The notes: generated from the sequence alone by a model not told the origin. Positions 50,347-63,423 are shown, counted from the stretch's first letter. The stretch is 64,000 nt of DNA from Pseudorasbora parva (GCF_024679245.1 NC_090177.1:41752018-41816017); one strand, 5' to 3'. Numbers and translations: made by a program.

Positions 50347-51180
50347 TGTCATTGAACAATTTATGAAGGGATCTAAAAAGCAACAAAAAAAAAAAAAAAA
50401 ACGCTTTGACAGTCTGTTATCAGGCAGCTTATGATACTTTGAACTGTGTGGTGTCATGGTTTTGTCATGGCAAACGAGCCATTAGCAAAAATCTAAACAT
50501 TCAAATCGTGTGCTTTCTGGAGGATCCTGCGCATGCTGAGAAAATACTGTTCAAAGGAAGGGGAAAGCTGGCTAGCCCTGTCCAAGTTTATTGACCTTTG
50601 TTTCTATCTTTAGCTAAGCTAAATCATTTTAACTACAAAATGACATTGAATGTACAGAATACACACATACTTGTTGGCATAAACCTCTTAGTAATTTATT
50701 TACTTTAAAAATCAGATATTTCTACCTTTAATTTGAGACAAACTTCGAGTAGAGAGCATGCTGAAGGCAAATGGTTTTCGACCAATGGAGGTTTTTAAAA
50801 CTTATAAGAGGTCTAAAGACATTAGAAACCTACTAATCTCAACTCACAGAGACGCAGAGAAGATGGTGGAACTAACTGATTTTGTTTTGGGACATAAAAA
50901 AGATGTATTTTCCCAGGTGAGGGTTTGAGCTGGAGTATGGCTGCAGTGGATTGGTGCAGGTATAACTTCACTTTGTAGGTCAAACGCAGAAGTGAGTTAG
51001 CATTTTAGCACTTCTGGTTCCCTCGTCCCGGAGTCGATGGGTTTTTTGAATGGGTTTTGTTTAAATGGAATAAGGTCTGTGGTGAACACAAGCTCAAGTC
51101 TCGTTTTATTCTGCGACATAAAACACATCAGTACTACTCCATTCGTGATTTTTTTTTATATCTATATATATAATTTTAGC
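50347..51180. other. nothing recognised apart from poly(A)
   Basis: A run of about 18 A lies at 50384-50401. The rest is unassigned. Confidence 0.45.
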
Positions 51181-51560
51181 AATCAAAGTGCTTTGCATGA
51201 ATCTCCTCCACCACCAGGATGATGCGACGGCAGCCATATTGTGCCAGAACGCTCACCACACACCGGCTGATTGGTGGAGAGGAGCCCGAGTGATGAAGCC
51301 AATCAGGAAAGGTGGATGATTAGGAGGCTATGATGGACAGAGGCCAGTGGGCAAATTTGGCCAGGATGCCGGGATTCCAACCATACTCTTTATCGAAGGA
51401 CATTCTGGGATTCGTAATGACCACAGAGAGTCAAAACCTCGTTTTGACGTCTCATTTGAAGGACGGCTCTTGTTACAGTACAGTGTCCCCATCACTATAC
51501 TGCGGCGTTAGGACCCACACAGACCACAGGGTGAGCGCCCCCTGCTGGCCTTACTAACAC
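51181..51560. repeat. dispersed repeat carrying a CTCF-type motif
   Basis: GATTGGTGGAGAGGAGCC, CAGAGGCCAGTGGGCAAAT, TTGGCCAGGATGCCGGGAT and GTGTCCCCATCACTATACTG belong to a common zebrafish-type repeat that I recognise but cannot name. Confidence 0.6.
51535..51550 (-). promoter_or_regulatory. candidate CTCF site
   Basis: The minus strand reads GGCCAGCAGGGGGCGC, an essentially perfect CTCF core, inside the dispersed repeat. Confidence 0.5.
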
Positions 51561-51597
51561 TTCTGGACTACTTAATTACATTTGGTTCACAAGTAAA

Positions 51598-52090
51598 ACT
51601 TAAACAGAACAGGCACAGAACATCTTATGCTACAATGAGTCAGCAGTGCTTTCCTACTGCACATCGGACACCTGGTGAAGCTGAAGTTATTGTTGAAAGG
51701 TTATGTTCCACCTGGACTAATCCCATGTTTTTATAGATATAGTAACTATAAGTCTACTAAAGGGTAGTTGAAGTAAAGCCATGTGTGCAGTTTATTGTAA
51801 GTTTAACAAAAAAAATTGTTGCAAATAATCAGTATCGCTTATAAAAAATAAATATCGGTCGATCACTACTCGCAAGTCAAAATTTGAACGATACATTTTC
51901 CAAAAACAGTGAGCTTGTAATCATGACTTCCGAAGTAGGAAGTATTCCGATAGCATTGTAATTAAAATTCGTTTTTTACACAGGTAAAACTCTTAAAGGA
52001 ACAGGCGCAGAATATCTTATGGAACAATAAATTGGCAGTGCTTTCACACACACCTGGTGAAGCTGAAGTCACGCTACAATGGACATGCAA
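51598..52090. repeat. pair of diverged direct repeats, about 100 bp each
   Basis: 51598-51700 and 51985-52085 share ACAGGC(A/G)CAGAA, ATCTTATG, CAGTGCTTTC and CACCTGGTGAAGCTGAAG in order. The 390-bp offset suggests a tandem duplication or two ends of one element. Confidence 0.55.
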
Positions 52091-52592
52091 AGAAAAGGAG
52101 AATAGAGTGGCGTGGTCTAGTAGTAGTTGTTATCAATGCTGTTATCTTCAATTCAACACTGAATGGCCGTTCACGTCATTGTGGCACCTGCTGTCTATGC
52201 AGGTCTCTGTAATTCAGAGATAATCTGTTATTTAACCCAAAACAATTGTTTTTGCAAGATGGATTCATTCATTTTCTAATCACATTCTGCTATTTGATAT
52301 TCTGCATACTGATAAAACATTTTAAAAGTTGTTTTAGACAAAAGCATCTGGCATATGCGTAAATACAGTTTTCACTGAAGATTACATAAAACTACCTCAG
52401 GTCCAAAGTGTGGTATATTTTTTTAATCCATTAAATTTGAATTCATTCAATTCCAATTCAAAGACTCATCTTTCTAAGATAAGCAACTAAAATGCTCAAC
52501 AAGGAAAAATATTTCATTTGTTTACAGCTGCAGTGTGTAGTATTTATGAGGATCTATTGACAGAAATACAATATAATATAGAGCAACAGTGG

Positions 52593-52852
52593 GGCGGCAG
52601 TGGCTCAGTGGTTCATGTATTTTGTCTACAAACCAGAAGGTTGGTGGTTCAACCCCCGGTTCCACCTGACCAAGTGTCGAAGTGTCCATGAGCAAGACAC
52701 CTAACCCCAGCTGCTCCCGTCGAGCTGGCGCCTTACATGGCTGACACCGCCGTCGGTGTATGAATGGGTGAATGTGAGGCAAAAATGTAAAGCGCTTTGG
52801 ATGGCCATAGGGTCTGTTACAAGCGCTATATAAATGCAGTCCATTTGCCATA
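52593..52852 (+). repeat. tRNA-derived SINE, nearly full length
   Basis: The head has an A-box-like GTGGCTCAGTGGTTCATG and a B-box-like GGTGGTTCAACCCC. The conserved core (GAGCAAGACACCTAACCCC, then CGGTGTATGAATGGGTGAA) and the tail GTAAAGCGCTTTGGATGG, then CGCTATATAAATGCAGTCC, follow. The layout fits the V-SINE type of fish; the exact family is uncertain. Confidence 0.8.
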
Positions 52853-52908
52853 CATAACTATGTTTTCAGTGGAGTATAAATGTATGTAAATATTAAATGT
52901 AAAAATAA

Positions 52909-53032
52909 ATGACTTTACTTGTTGGGGCACATGACTATTAACTAATTCAAAATTATTTCAAAACCCATAACCACAATTACATATTACTTAATCAATTAGT
53001 TAATAGTCATGTGCCCCAACAAGTAAAGTCAT
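52909..53032. repeat. perfect 36-bp inverted repeat (hairpin)
   Basis: 52909-52944 and 52997-53032 are exact inverted copies (starting ATGACTTTACTTGTTGGGG), with a 52-base loop. The sequence to about 53330 continues with ATTAAT/ATTAGT-rich words and may belong to the same element. Confidence 0.92.
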
Positions 53033-53332
53033 AATATAATGATAACTTTATAAATCATTAGCTAATGATTAATTAAAGCAGACAACTGGAAGTTGAAATG
53101 CCTGGCTTTGTCCCGTTATGGTAATTAATACAAATAATTTACATTATTTAATATAATATTTTATTAAGGAATTAATACAGTATGACACATTTAACTAATA
53201 ACAATTGAATGATTACTTAATCTATTAATCATATATAATGCTCATTAGTTGCTGATGCAGTAATCATTAATAAAATGGGTTAGTTCATCATTAGTAATAC
53301 ATTAACTCATGATTATCTGTGCATTAGTTGAA

Positions 53333-53900
53333 GGGGTACTTCAGCGCTGGGAAGATGAATCTGTATTTAAACTGGGTCATCAATGTATTAGAAATGTGAA
53401 ATTATTTTTGAATTTGGTGCTTTCTAGACTGAGAAAAGACAGAAAATGTATTTTTGTCTGATGGGGATGAAAGACTACAATTCCCAGAATGCTTCGCTGC
53501 CCTGTGAGGCCACTCCCAAAGCCACCGCTACTGAATCACTGATCACCACCGCGTTCATCTTCATAAAATCAGTTCAGTTAGACAACAGACACTACAATTA
53601 AAAACTCAAAGTGTGTGTTCAATATATTGTGATTTATCCACTGAGGAAGTGTCCGCACAAACGCAGCAGGAGTCAGATTACACGCATCGTGAATGAGCTG
53701 AATGAGAGCTGAGGTAAACGCGTCCGCACTCGCTGCAGCAGTTCTCAACGCGTGTTCAGTCTGGCGCGTGTCCAGTTCATGCCTTTGGAAGATTAATTTT
53801 CTTAGGAATTAGCTTGAGAAGATAAAATACTCACTTTGCTCCGCCGGCAAAAAAAAAATTTCATATACCGAAATTCATTATCTTTTATTATACGCAGTTT
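53333..53900. repeat. dispersed repeat, direct partner of 32534-33245
   Basis: It shares the phrases listed for 32534-33245 and continues rightward with a GC-richer part (53640-53770) of unknown nature. Confidence 0.6.
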
Positions 53901-56180
53901 AATATAATTTTTAAAAAAACATTGCATCACAACAGACCCCCGCCCTGCCCCCCAATCCAATCCCGTCACCACACATTCTCCATGTGCTTCGAATGGGAGG
54001 GGTGAGAAGTGGGTGGTTGCAATTCACAAACTCACCACTACACACTGCTAACATTTACACACTGCACCTTTAATATAAAGATATTTGCCAAAGGAAATAG
54101 GCTAAGAACAGGGACAATGACGTGACATCCATAATGTATTCACCATTTTTCTCTCCTAAATTACTGAAAAGTCACTGCTTTGCCATTTATGCAGAATGTA
54201 AGTGCATTGCTATCATCTTAACCACTAGTTCAAGAGCTTGTGTAACATGAAAACTCATCACTATGATTCATCGTCTTTCAATCCACCCACGGTTGTGTTG
54301 TGCACTCGTCACTTTTACTTAAAATGGCTGTCAACTCCACTGATGGGTTGTGAATTTCTCCCCATTCTCTTCATTACAAATATTACCATCTGTAGATTGA
54401 ATCCACAGGCCAATCACTGTTGTAGATGACTAACTATTGACTGAGTAGGCACTCTGTTGAATCTGAATCTGAAGAATGTCAAGTTTGTTTCATTTGCTCT
54501 CTGTGGAGCACTTACAGCAAATATAACTGAAGCAGCAGTTTCCCCTTTAACAGTTGTTTTTTCTTCCTTTTTCCCCCCCAGAAGATCTAGCTGCGCTGTT
54601 CAACACCTTTCCCAAGCATCAGTTCAGATTATGTTTGCGACCTCTCTTACTTTTATGCTGGCTATGTAGTCCACTTCTTTCTTGAACAAAGACGATTTCT
54701 TTAACATTTCTCACAATAAATAACACAACCTCAACTGACCCTCAAGAAAAGGTTTGTGAAGTCATGTATTACCCAGTTACCTAAGAAATCTCTTTTTCAA
54801 TAGACCTCTAAAAATGTTAAAGCCATTTATCAACAAAATGTTTTTAAAATGGTTACAAGAATAAAACAGGCCCTCTCTGTCAGTTTGTAATTTCTCCTTT
54901 TGCAATCATTCTGATATTACATTGATAGCCATGGGGCTAGCACTAAATATTATCACTGGACTAGGGGTGTGCGAAATTGACAAAAATGCTATATCTCAAT
55001 ATTTTCTGGGATTTCACCGATAACGATAATTTGACAATATTTTGCTGAGTGTGTTATTGTGTTGGTACCCTTGGCAGGCTTAGGACTGCCGTGGACCAAG
55101 ACTAGTTTTTGATATTCTTCATATTCTGTAGTAGTTATTATTATATGCATGCTTCTTCTTTTGTGTCCATTTCATAAACTGAATCAAATGTAATTATCAT
55201 AATAAGACACAATAGGGCTGTTACCAATCAAATGAAATAAGTATCAACATAATTCTTCAAACAAACATCTTTGCAATGCCGAGGAAACTCAGAAACTGCA
55301 TCTGAAGCGACACTTTGATCATTTGTGACTGCTTAATGCTGCTCAGAGGTGACAAATGAATAGCCTGCAGTTACAAAGGCATACATATGTAATGTGTATC
55401 CCCATATATGTTGAATACTGATATTTCCCAGGTCTTTGTGACTGTGTGCAGAGCTTCTTCCAATCTCTTGGGGATTTATCCCCACCCAGTGGACTTATGT
55501 TAGATCTGTGTTGTTCAAATATGTTGTAAGGTCTCCATGATGCATGAAGAGCATGAAGAGAGAGACACTTGTCCTTGAAGAATGTAGGCCAAGGTTGCCA
55601 CTGAGATCCGCTATATGAGTCTCAACTCTATTCAAAGTCTGGGACACCTTCTTAAGATACTGGGAGAGACATTGAGGTACTGATAAACCACAGTACCTGA
55701 TAAATCACAACTGGGTGGCCTTTGTCATTGGCATAGGCTGATTCTATCAAGTTGTCAAGCCCAGATATTGACAGTTTTGGAAAGGCATAGTTACCCTCAA
55801 ATGTAGCCTCACAAGTTGAAGACAGTGAAGGAGGGGGGAGTGAAGGCAGGGACCCCCTAGTGAAGCCAAAGACTAAGGGACAGATCAGTTACAAAAAACG
55901 ATTTCCGTTCAGTCCATAATGGGCCTAGTTCCACGACTGGACCCCCAGTGATCCTCATAGCTGCTTCATCAGTCTGAAACTCACTTCAGATGTTATCTCC
56001 AGACCTTACAGACCATAACCTTATCTCCAGACCTTACACTCTTGAGAATAAAGGACATTTCTTGCATTTATGCTTCCATGTAGAATCTTTAACATTCATG
56101 GAAGCTTCCTATTGCACAAAAGGTATAGTCCAAATAAGAGTAAACTGTTCTTAAGATTATTAAAATGTTCTTCACACTAA
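53901..56180. other. mostly unassigned sequence
   Basis: No gene was found. A short repeat-like piece, GTGTGCGAAATTGACAAAAA with CCGATAACGATAATTTGAC, lies at 54965-55050. AGGGCTGTTACCAATCAAAT at about 55213 recurs at 56664 and (inverse) about 57800. Confidence 0.4.
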
Positions 56181-56189
56181 GAAAAAAGG

Positions 56190-56289
56190 CTCCCAGGACT
56201 CGATATTAACGCTTGTCCGGGACAAGTGGATTTTTTGAAGGGACAAGAGAAAGAGAATTTTACTAGCCCGACAGGACAAGAGGTTGACT

Positions 56290-56320
<31 letters not shown>

Positions 56321-58130
56321 TCCAGCTATTCACCAAAATGCAAGAATGATTCTGCATTAATTTAGTGTAAGTGGTGATTGATAGTGGATAATAATATACC
56401 GTATATACTCGAATATAGGACGACCCTGAATATAAGGCGACCCCCCATTTTCCAGAAAAAGGGGGAAAATAGATTTTTTATTATATAGGATAGTTTTTTA
56501 TTATATAGGATAGTTTTCAACAGGAAATAATTTTATTTGAAAATTCTACTGATAATTCATTGGAGAATTTTTTTTTTTTTAACACCATTCATTACAGGGC
56601 TCAACATTAATCCGGGATATGTTGTTTTTTGCAAGCAATATTCTCACCAGTGTTCAATCAGCATAGGGCTGTTACCAATCAAATTAAATGATTTACACTG
56701 AAAATTACAACTGCATTAAATAATTTTATGAGATTTGTATTTTTGGATAAATAAGACATTTTAGAAAGTATGTTTAAACATGAAAATAAACCATTGAGTC
56801 ATTCATTCAAACGATTCATTCAAACGGCTGATTCATTCAAGAATGAGGCAGTTATTGAATCTTTGATCTAACCGATTCATTCAAACATTAAATCATTCAG
56901 TAACGCACACTGTTGCTGTGAGACTGTGCTGTTAGGAACTCTGTTGCTTGGAATCATTGTTTGGAAATATTTTCACTGCTGAAATAGAAAACACTTAATA
57001 TTGCATCTAAAATGCAAGTGACTTAATGTTAATTTGTTTATTGAACTGTCATATAAAATCAGTGTCATTTCAGTCGTGATGATATTCAGGAAAACACTCT
57101 TTTGGTTGAGGCTCATATGTTGTGATTTCTCCTCGAGAGGCTGCGCGAGCATCAACAGCGTGATCTTGTTATCGTCAGTTCATTATTATACATTATACTA
57201 TTATCGATATGTGATTTTGTCTATATTGCGAATATAAGAGGACTCCTCATTTTTCGGCCTATTTTTAGGACACAAACCTCATCTTATATTCAGGTATATA
57301 CGGTATAATGTAGTATAATGAACTGACGTTACAAGGTTGAGCTCTTGAGGCTCGTGCAGCCTCATGAGGAGAAATGGGAACAAGTGAGCTTCGCTCACAG
57401 AGAAACTGTGACATACTGCTGTAAAAATGTGGAGTTTTTATATTTATAACAACATATGACACAGTTAGCAAAAATATTTCCAAACAAAGATCACAGCAGA
57501 ACCGTAATGCGTCTCATAGCAACAGTGTGTTATTAAATGATTCAATCAAAGAATCAAAGATTCAATGACCTGTTCATAAACGACTGCCTCATTTTTGAAT
57601 GAATCAGCCGTTTGAACGAATCGACTCAATGACTCACTCATTAAGACGGCTTGCTCCCACCTACTGGCAGTTTAGTTTCATGTTTAAAACTAATGTTCAT
57701 GTTCTTTCAAACTTTTCTTCTTTTTATATTCCAAAAATATTTTAAAAAATCTCATAACATTATTTAATACAGTAGTCATTTTTCAGTGTAAATTATTTAA
57801 TTTGATTGGTAACGGCCCTATAGTGTCTTATTCTAGTTTCATTTATTGATCAAATTTAAGAATCTAAAATTAAAGCTGAAGAATAGCCTATACTTAATAA
57901 GATTAGGGGGTAAATGCTCTTTATATAAGGTAAAAAATAAAAAATAAAAAACACAAATGCTGATTTACCAGATATGTATGCAGATGTCAAAGTTGATTGA
58001 ACACTTGTGAAAATATTGCTTCATAATAAATTATATATACAACACACACACACACAAACACATTTTTACTCGGACAAGTGAATGACAGATTTACTTGCAC
58101 GTGAACAGGCTTAATGTCGTGCCCTGGGTT
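56190..58130. repeat. complex inverted-repeat region
   Basis: A left arm (56664-57190) and a right arm (57306-57820) are diverged inverted copies. For example, GGGCTGTTACCAATCAAAT mirrors ATTTGATTGGTAACGGCCC, and TTCATTCAAACGGCTGATTC mirrors AATCAGCCGTTTGAACGAAT. Outer words (GACAAGTG with ATTAACGC/TTAATGTCG) also mirror at about 56200 and 58075-58115. No coding part. Confidence 0.65.
56399..57303. mobile_element. candidate TA-flanked transposon within the inverted-repeat region
   Basis: CCGTATATACTCGAATATA at the left and TATATTCAGGTATATACGG at the right are inverted, with TA outside each. Its right end lies in the centre of the larger inverted repeat, so the history is unclear. Confidence 0.5.
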
Positions 58131-58186
58131 CTTTTACGAACTGTTCACTAAAAGGTCGTTTGGGGAACAAATGTCTCTTCTATGTC

Positions 58187-58380
58187 AGTGTTTCTCAAAC
58201 CATGACCTGAGGACACCCGCCATTGCACATTTTGGATGTCTCCCTCATCTAACACGCCTGATTCAGCTCATTAGTAGACACTGCAAGACTTGAATCGGGT
58301 GTGACGGATGAGGGAGAAATCCAAAATGTGCAGTAGGGGGGGTCCCAGGACAGCTTTGAAAACCACTGGTCTATGGGATC
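58187..58380. repeat. dispersed palindromic repeat fragment
   Basis: GTTTCTCAAACCATGACCTG, then GCACATTTTGGATGTCTCCC, is mirrored by GGGAGAAATCCAAAATGTGC and TTTGAAAACCACTGGT. It is a familiar fish repeat layout; name unknown. Confidence 0.55.
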
Positions 58381-58820
58381 CCTGCGAAAACCTTTTGGAA
58401 ACTTTATTTTTTAAGAGTTCTTTAAGTGCGCCTGTTCTCACCAAGTGAGAAATCCTGTCTCTGTGAAGCCATTCATTACTGTGCTGACCAGCCATTATCC
58501 AGCATCAAGTTGGGGATGAGTTTAGATGCCTAGTTGCCCGGATGGACTTAACAAAGTCTGAAATTAGCACTAATCAATGTCATCAATGTTGTACATGTAA
58601 CATCATTGCACCCTAAACTTCCTGGGCTGTATTTAAGTCCACTTTTTTTATGGCCTTTATCGCTAACTTCCCTGCATCATTGCTTGCATTGCATAAGTGC
58701 CAAATACTTGCGCCTCACTAGCAATGGGTTAAAAAGGAACGCCCCAAACCCATGGTCACTTGAGTAAAATAAGTGTGAGCACTGCGAGTTGCTTGTGTTG
58801 TCACAATCGTGTGCAAATGA
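58381..58820. other. nothing recognised
   Basis: No supportable gene or repeat. Confidence 0.4.
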
Positions 58821-58828
58821 GTAGACTC

Positions 58829-59711
58829 TAGGGATGCCACGATACTCAATATAATATTGAACCGTTCGGTACGGCATTCACGGTTCAGTACGCGCTGGTG
58901 AATTGTGCATTTAATTAATTATTTCCAATTCCTTCCGTTTTAAATATTTCTCTCAGTTTATTTCGGCTCTGTTTGAGTGTGCCCGCGAGTCTACGAGCTG
59001 ATATGAGCAAATATCCAATCATATGCACTAAAGTTAAGGGTGCCGTGTTTTAAAGCCTTGCCGGTTAAACATTTCATTCGCTTATCCACTGTTTTGCATT
59101 GAGCGCGCACTAAACGTCTGTCAAACACGTGATTACTGGACAGTCTTACTGCGCTAATACTGTTAAACACACACACGGCGAACATATAAACACAGTCGGT
59201 TATGTCTAAAGTGAAAGTAAAATCGCGTGCGTCTAAATATGAGATGTGAGCAGGTCTTCAATTGACAGCAGCAGCCTATAGTGAACACGCTGTCCTTAAA
59301 GGGACAGTTCACCTCTAAAATGATGTTAATAAAAAAACCTTTAATACTGTATCTTTTAATCAATGTTGTATATTGAAGGATATGTAGTTTTCATTTTAGC
59401 CTACATTTATTTATTTAATTTCATACTTGTGTTAATGTACATCTCCGAGCTGCCACTGTAAATATATATTTATTTTATATTATACAATACACTGGGAATG
59501 TGTACAAGGGTTTTTTAGGTAAAATGTTAAGTTTAAGTTAGGCTTTTCAAGTCTTTTAAGTATAATAAAGAAAGAGTATTGCAACAAAAACATTTTCTCC
59601 TTAACCTTTTTCTGTTCCAGTCGCCTAAGAAAAACGAACCGAACTGAAAAACCGTGGTTAAAAACCGAGGTATGTATTGAACCGTGGACTAACTGTATTG
59701 TTGCATCCCTA
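58829..59711. mobile_element. hAT-type non-autonomous transposon with perfect 8-bp duplication
   Basis: The ends TAGGGATGCCACGATACT and (inverse) AACTGTATTGTTGCATCCCTA are flanked by GTAGACTC at 58821-58828 and 59712-59719. Inner ends also mirror each other: TTGAACCGTTCGGTACGG against TAAAAACCGAGG...GAACCGTGG. It is 883 bp with no transposase. Confidence 0.92.
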
Positions 59712-60004
59712 GTAGACTCGCTCCCTCCGTCAAAATCAAGGGGTCGATCATCTGTCTAAATAAACTTCCCTCATCCACTTGATGAAATAGAAACCACTTT
59801 AAAATGTAGGTGGGGAAAATGCTCAGGGTTGTTTGCGAGTGTATGTCTAAAAGTGAAATTTAATGCAACACTGATGGGCCAAGAGGAGAGCAAGCTGATC
59901 TTCTGACCTGGGAGTGAGGTGATCATCTGACATTTCTACTAATATCTAACTACTCTCGGTCCAAAAACAATGATTGCAAACAAACTCTAGGACGGTTCTC
60001 TTAA

Positions 60005-60544
60005 AGGGGTGGTTCTGTGTTTTTTTTTTTTCTAGGCTTGGTTGTGTTTATGGGGCGCAGTATAACATGTCTTAATACTTCTTTTTTTTTTTAACGCTGT
60101 ATTTTTATTATATTCTCCCTTTATTCCACACCGCTGTCTCCACTGTCCTTTGAACGGCCCGTTTGCTTCCTGCTTCTATGAAGCCCATCCCTCTGAAAAA
60201 CTCAATGGTCTTAGATAGGTTAGATGGCCAAATGTAGTTTCCTGTATTTTTATTGGCTGAAGTTTCACAGCTTGTCCGGAAACACCACGCCCCTTCCCAT
60301 TACGGGCAGAAGTCACGTCTGCGGAGACTAGGGAGGGTTTATGATGTCACCAACCCAGGAAGAAGCTCGCTGTAGTCCAAACCGGCCATTTTTGTAGGCA
60401 ATAAACTGCCGTAACTTTACAAGACAATATCTCCGTTTGCATTGAACTGTCAGCGCTGTATCTTAGCAGATACTGTTTATGCTCAAGCAGCAACATTACA
60501 CACTAACTAAAGTTAAAGAAGTGAAATTGCATGCAACCACCCCT
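60005..60544. mobile_element. MITE with TTAA duplication
   Basis: AGGGGTGGTT and AACCACCCCT are flanked by TTAA at 60001-60004 and 60545-60548. TTAA is used by piggyBac and Kolobok elements; the ends alone do not decide between them. Noncoding, 540 bp. Confidence 0.85.
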
Positions 60545-60548
60545 TTAA

Positions 60549-61710
60549 GGTGTGAAAGCAGTCTAACTCAGTGTCTGATTCTGTGAGTGAGCACATTAGA
60601 TATCACAGATGAAAACCAAAAGAGCACCTCTTCATCTTAAAATGTTGTGTAATTGCACTCCTCTGTGGGGGAATGCTGTCCCGATGAAGTCTTGATTTCT
60701 GCTTTAGCTGTATTTTAACATTCGTATAGTGTTTGTGTCTTGACATAGTTCACCTCTAGACATCGCTGGGAATCCAGAGAGAGCGTGTTTGAATTTACTG
60801 CAGTATTAATACAAATGTAGTGTATACTTTAACACCGGGAATGGCAACTGCATTCGTATAGTGTTTGCTAGTCTCTCAACAGTTACGAATCAAGCCACAA
60901 TAAGCTCATGGAGCGAACTTGCCAATCACCTTGATGGATGATGCAGAGGAAACTCTGACCAATAAGTTTTACACACATGTGACTTGCGTGGACACATTTT
61001 GGTATGCTTTGAAAGGTTGCCTTATGAAAGCGAACCGATCCAAGAAGAAACTGCAGCATTGTAACATATTAAATCCCTGTTTCGGAACAAAACAGAGTTG
61101 TCGGCGCTCATCAATTATGGCTTTGCAGGGTGTCAGTCTCTATATATCATTTCTGGGTCAAGACCCAAATTACAGAATAAAGATAAGCTATAAATAACTT
61201 CCTAATATTGCTGTTCCTTCCAAATGTGCTGAGTGCTTTAAACACAATTCTGGCTTTATCAACTGCACATGCTTCCTAAACACAGGTGCACCACTTCTCT
61301 ACCCCCACCCCACAAGATGAGGACTTCATCCGATTAGTCGACTAGTGAAGTCTGAAACCAGTTCATTCTGTCATTAATTAGACAGCAGTCATTAATATGT
61401 GTTACTGCATTTGAAGCAATGCCTATTTAAGCCATTGATCGTATTGTCTCTAGCAAAAAACAAAAACAAAATCATTACAGTGCCAAGTGAACTGTGTTAG
61501 ACAATTGAGCAAACTTTAGTTCGGGCTTGTTAGCTCTGAGTAACCCTTCTGTAAATGAAGGTAAGGGACTTATTAAAGTAGCATTTGTACAGCAATTATG
61601 CACATGTGTTTTGTCATTGTTTGTAGGTAATTGGTAATTGTATGTATAATCAGATATTGGATAAGCAGGTAATCTTAGAACAATTCAAGCGCTAAATGTC
61701 TTTAAACCTG
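60549..61710. other. nothing recognised
   Basis: An open frame around 60919-61197 lacks an ATG start and any family motif. It is probably chance. Confidence 0.4.
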
Positions 61711-61841
<131 letters not shown>

Positions 61842-62359
61842 TGCCACGAGCTGCAAAAACACATTTTGCTTTTAATATTTCTAATAATAGACTTATTCTG
61901 TGTACAGCATGGACAAACACTAGTAGTTTTATTTTTATAGAGCCACAAAAGAGACATTTTTTAATGTTTTTTAACTAAATATTTTCCGGCATTCAGTTAA
62001 CAGCTGCTAGCCACATTATTATCCTTATCTGTCTGAAATTGAATTATTTTTATTTACAAATATCATGAATTCATCAATATATATTTATTATTTATTACAC
62101 ATCCTGACTGTTGTAAAGTTTCTGATCTACTAATTAAAAACTTGTTCAATTCTATTTTATACACAGTATATTGTACATAACTGTATAATAATATATTAAA
62201 GCTACAATATGTTATTTTTCGCCATTAGAGGTCACTTATTCCAATTTAGAGGCAGATAGGGATCTATTCATCAGCATTTTATTTTTAAATGTTTTAACTA
62301 TCCTTGCTTTTATTTTTCGTTCTTACACATGGTATTCTTATTTCTTATGCATATTTTAT

Positions 62360-62436
62360 TTAAGTATGTAAAGCACTTTGAATTGCCATTGTGTATGAAA
62401 TGTACTATACAAATAAACTTGCCTTGCCTTTTTTAA
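62360..62436 (+). repeat. LINE/SINE 3' tail (L2-like)
   Basis: GTAAAGCACTTTGAATTGCC, then ACTATACAAATAAACTTG and CCTTGCCTT, is the typical 3' tail of fish L2-type LINEs and the SINEs that use them. No LINE coding region precedes it. Confidence 0.6.
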
Positions 62437-63179
62437 AACAAAGGCGGAGTTTGAAGATGTATTGATTTTCTCAGAGCTTTTATTCTCGCGCAGACGAGCG
62501 TTTCTGCTTCTTTCGGTGTGTATGTGGGGTAAGGCAATGATGTTTTATCATATTACACACACACATTTGAGTGTGTTGAAAGTTGTGTTACGATGCTACT
62601 CGATGCTGTGCGTTCACTCGGCCGCTACTATGAGACACTTGTTCACACTGCAGTGAGCTCAAAGGATATTAGACATCTATGGTAAAACATGATAATAAGA
62701 CTAACTGTGTTGAGCTTGATAACAATGATTCGTTTTCTGTCAATAAATTAATCCAGACAGTTGCTCAACCATCTAAATATATATATATATATATATATTA
62801 AAACGTATTTGGTGTTTCTATGGTAATCGGGGGTAACGTGGGTGTGATGTCCTGGTTAAAATCACTTATTTCTCTGGATTGAACATTCTTGGAAACATTT
62901 GGGATAATGTAAGTACACAAGTAAACAAAATATATAACACTGTTCTGGTTGTTTTTGGATATTTTAATCCAAAAACATCTTACATGGTGTGCCTTTAAAG
63001 TTGGAGTAAGTGTTTTCTGGTAACCGTTGTTGTTATTTCAAATCACCAAAACAAACACGCCCCTACCCCCAAAAGGGCGCTTGATAGCTCCGCACACATA
63101 CGAAACCCAGGCAAAGACTATGGCAGAATCTGTGTGTTACTAATCCAGGTCAAATATTCAATGAAAAAGTGAATATTCA

Positions 63180-63390
63180 TCACAAAAACACAAACCGTTC
63201 CAATGACAACTCGATAGAACACAAGCCAACAGTCCAGCTAACGATATATTACAATTATGACCAGATTAGAGTTATAGCGATCACAAAAACACAAACCATT
63301 CTAATGAACAACTCGATAAAACACGAGCACGACAGTCCAACTAATGACATAATTATGAAGGATAAAGGTTATATAGATCATGAAAAGAGG
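63180..63390. repeat. two tandem copies of a 101-bp unit
   Basis: TCACAAAAACACAAACC begins at 63180 and 63281, followed in each copy by AATGA, AACTCGATA and CAGTCCA(G/A)CTAA. A third, weaker copy may start near 63377. Confidence 0.7.
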
Positions 63391-63423
63391 AAACAAACAT
63401 ATATTAGGAGTATAGTATCTTAC

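Noticed and set aside
60919..61197. 92-codon open frame
   Set aside because: It has no ATG start, no family motif and no splice context, and lies in unannotated sequence.
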